Assembly: GCA_949316495.1 (NCBI GenBank)
Contig: OX439000.1
Span: 12,716,834-12,780,833 of the forward strand
Source: Amphiduros pacificus
Lineage: Eukaryota > Annelida > Polychaeta > Phyllodocida > Hesionidae
Length of the DNA stretch: 64,000 nt
Reading direction: 5' to 3'
Of this stretch, positions 62,301-64,000 are shown piece by piece. How positions within the stretch are numbered: position 1 is the first letter of the stretch; each line of letters starts with the position of its first letter. The notes under the pieces are model-generated. The model was not told where the DNA came from. It searched no databases and was given only the letters and a program-made list of their open reading frames with translations. The position numbers and the translations under genes were made by a program.

Positions 62301-63436
62301 ATAATACTTGTTTCCTTTTCAAGAATAGCTGCATGTTGTGAGGCAATAATGGTCCCAGCTTTTAGATACTTTGACATAGATTTGTACTCCTCATATGTCA
62401 TACTGTACAACTTTTGTGATCCACCAAATTGTGCAAGAGCAAGCATAAAGGCAGTGACCTGCTGCACATCATCAGAGAGTAAATCCTATGGTAGAATTCC
62501 AAAGTGATCAAGTCTCTCTTTAACAATGTTCATCCGGGTGTTTGTCAGGATGTCACTAGCTATCTGCCTTTTATGTGATTTGTCAGGTTCAGTGTCTGTT
62601 GGCTCTGATGCTGATGATTCATGAAGACGGGACAATCCAACTCTTGTGCTATCCTGCACTTTGGTATCATTTTCCTTTGTGAAAAATGACTTGCATGGCT
62701 TTGCTGTGACTTTAGTAGCCAAAAAACACTTTAGTGCTGTTGTGTCTCGTCCTTTCTTGTATTTAGAGTTCCACAGCTCTGTTGCTTCCAACTGTATTTC
62801 CCTTTTTGATTTGCCAAGGTGATGGAGAACATTCTTTTCCCATAGCTTGTTTGTCACTCTGTCAAAATCTGACACTGGATTTTTCACAATAGGATCCACT
62901 TTGATTGTTGATTCTTTTTGAGAAAAAAATAACTTAGACTGAACCATCTTTTTAGCCATGGTTGCAGGCTGAATGATCTGGCCAGAATGAAGATAACAGT
63001 GCTTGAGGCCTGTGAACATGATTGTGTACCTTTCCAGCATTCTGGTCTAATTGTCTGGTGCACTTCTTTGATGAATAACAAAATCTGTCTAGATATGTGT
63101 CTATTCATACTGCTATCAAAACTGCTGTCTTCAATATCAAAGCATGTTGAGAGAGAACAGGTCTGATGTAGTCAACTTGTTAATTGCACTCTGGGTGACC
63201 ATGTATTTGAAGATCATTTATTGCTGTGTAAACAGAGTCTGACAGAGAGACATGATACTGTATACAATGTTTACACTTTACCCGACACCTATTTGAACTG
63301 ATTACATTTGACTTCCTGAAAAGTCAAATATGTGGGATAAGCATACAAAAAAGTATGAACAGCACTCTGGACCCCCCCTCCCCCCTTTGCAACTGATTTC
63401 CTTTTTCATCCCACACTCAACTCAATGGACAGCCCC
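59384..63436 (-). mobile_element. 4.05-kb DNA transposon with DDE transposase, nearly complete
   Basis: Inverted ends of 41 bp start GGGGCCGTCCATTGAATTGA (left) with two mismatches to the right end. TTA duplications lie at 59381-59383 and 63437-63439. A C-run/CT-rich subterminal tract occurs just inside both ends. A transposase reading frame fills 59791-62959 on the minus strand. The superfamily is unsettled: TTA fits PIF/Harbinger, but the transposase layout does not look like the usual Harbinger pair. Confidence 0.85.
59791..62959 (-). pseudogene. Transposase of the DDE type with C-terminal C2H2 fingers
   Basis: Reads from ATG at 62959 (MAKKMVQSKLFF) for about 1050 codons. It is interrupted by one in-frame TAG (62486-62488) and one frame change within 60710-60861; the segments on both sides are clearly one protein. 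Catalytic-type residues: D in VIVMSADDKNK, D in KSDGGSDW, E in AENEIEHCWSPLS, spaced as in a DDE/RNase H fold. Before the first D comes a helix-turn-helix-like segment (TLEQIRQHLFEK, ICRSTIHQLM). An AT-hook-like KPGPKPGR and an RS-rich stretch (RSRSVERPRKSV) are also seen. The C-terminus has Cys/His clusters, two of them C2H2-like (CPRGC with RHDLIVHYH; CEYSGCGRDF with RRHQHKAGH). Probably recently active elsewhere in the genome. Confidence 0.8.
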
Positions 63437-63439
63437 TTA

Positions 63440-63682
63440 ATTGGTAAGAGTATGGTGACCAATCCATTTGCAAACACAACTTTGTTTTATACATTACTAA
63501 GGGCTAATTAAACTCTCTTGGTCAAATCAAATCTCCGAGAGAAAGTGCAGAAGTGGATATAAGATCTTGATATCAAATTGTGTATTGTACTTTTTTCTAA
63601 ACCTGATTATAACATACAAAGACGAAATGAAGTCATTCATAAGTATTTTCACCTTGTTGCTTTATTTCTTGATGTTTAAAAG
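63440..63682. other. Sequence between the transposon and the last exon pair
   Basis: AT-rich, no feature recognised; probably intron if the exon pair is real. Confidence 0.35.
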
Positions 63683-63974
63683 AAGCAATTATTTCACTTG
63701 TCCTTCGAGGGACCAGTTGTGTGGTAAGCACTGGTGGATAGAGTTATCTGAAGTCTTCCCTGATGTAAATGTAGTTTAGAATGATAAGATTATTAATTGT
63801 AAAGTGGTTTTTACTATCATTATATATATCATTCTGATTCTAGGAAAGACAGTACCGTTATCGCAATCATCATGTACCCAGAATTTAAACCTTGCAGTGC
63901 CACCTGGTGGCCAAATTCAAATGATTTTAGTTCGAAAAATTGGGAAACTCACTATACACAGATATAAGTTATGA
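63683..63974 (+). CDS. Last two exons of an unrecognised gene (partial)
   Basis: Exon 63683-63723 (or from 63686) reads NYFTCPSRDQLCG and ends in phase 1 before gtaagc. Exon 63844-63974, after gattctag, enters with two bases and reads GKTVPLSQSSCTQNL onward to TGA at 63972-63974 (end IHRYKL). Phase agreement and a shared Cys-rich, beta-strand style support the join. The domain is not recognised; a secreted lectin- or CUB-like fold is possible. Earlier exons may lie left of the transposon at 59384-63436, which would then sit in an intron. Confidence 0.4.
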
Positions 63975-64000
63975 CTGATAAAATGATAAATATAAATTAT

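Overview
This is animal nuclear DNA: AT-rich, with short exons split by phased GT-AG introns, a seven-transmembrane receptor, a large multidomain cell-surface protein and many eukaryotic transposons. The mix (a VWDE-type membrane protein, a neuropeptide-type GPCR, CR1/L2-like LINE, hAT, and MITEs with TTA, TTAA and 9-bp target duplications, plus a heavy minisatellite load) suggests a marine invertebrate, perhaps a lophotrochozoan. The phylum is a guess.

Layout. 1-377: the last two exons of a single-pass membrane protein. 1781-4230: a 50-bp satellite. 8267-27173 (+): a 21-exon gene for a VWDE-like protein of about 1217 residues with signal peptide, mucin-like stretch, vWD domain, furin-type site, one EGF module, a Cys-rich module, one transmembrane helix and a 90-residue tail. 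I reconstructed it exon by exon; every intron phase fits. The fragment at 1-377 has the same phases around its transmembrane exon, so it is probably a tandem paralogue. Intron 1 holds a hAT element carrying a nested 5'-truncated LINE.

28-45 kb: a TTA-flanked MITE (29237-29927), a GPR83/neuropeptide-type GPCR on the minus strand (coding exon 31741-33156), two further copies of the same MITE nested one in the other (33780-35044), a LINE relic whose 3' end has become an 18-bp minisatellite, a 471-bp MITE with long inverted ends and a 9-bp duplication, and several minisatellites. A GC-rich block near 43.6-44.0 kb may be the 5' exon and promoter of the GPCR.

45-56 kb: mostly satellite, dominated by a 3.4-kb array of a 43-bp unit with a short palindrome, a split 44-bp array holding a coding-like island, and duplicated modules at both edges. 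57-64 kb: a TTAA-flanked MITE, a 4-kb DDE transposon with 41-bp inverted ends, a TTA duplication and an almost complete transposase (minus strand), and at the right edge two short exons of an unrecognised gene.

About 12 kb (near 19%) is tandem repeat. The most unusual structure is in the VWDE-like gene: the 3' end of exon 4 together with its 5' splice site has been amplified into a 45-bp (15-codon) array, so that most units carry a potential splice donor in the same phase.
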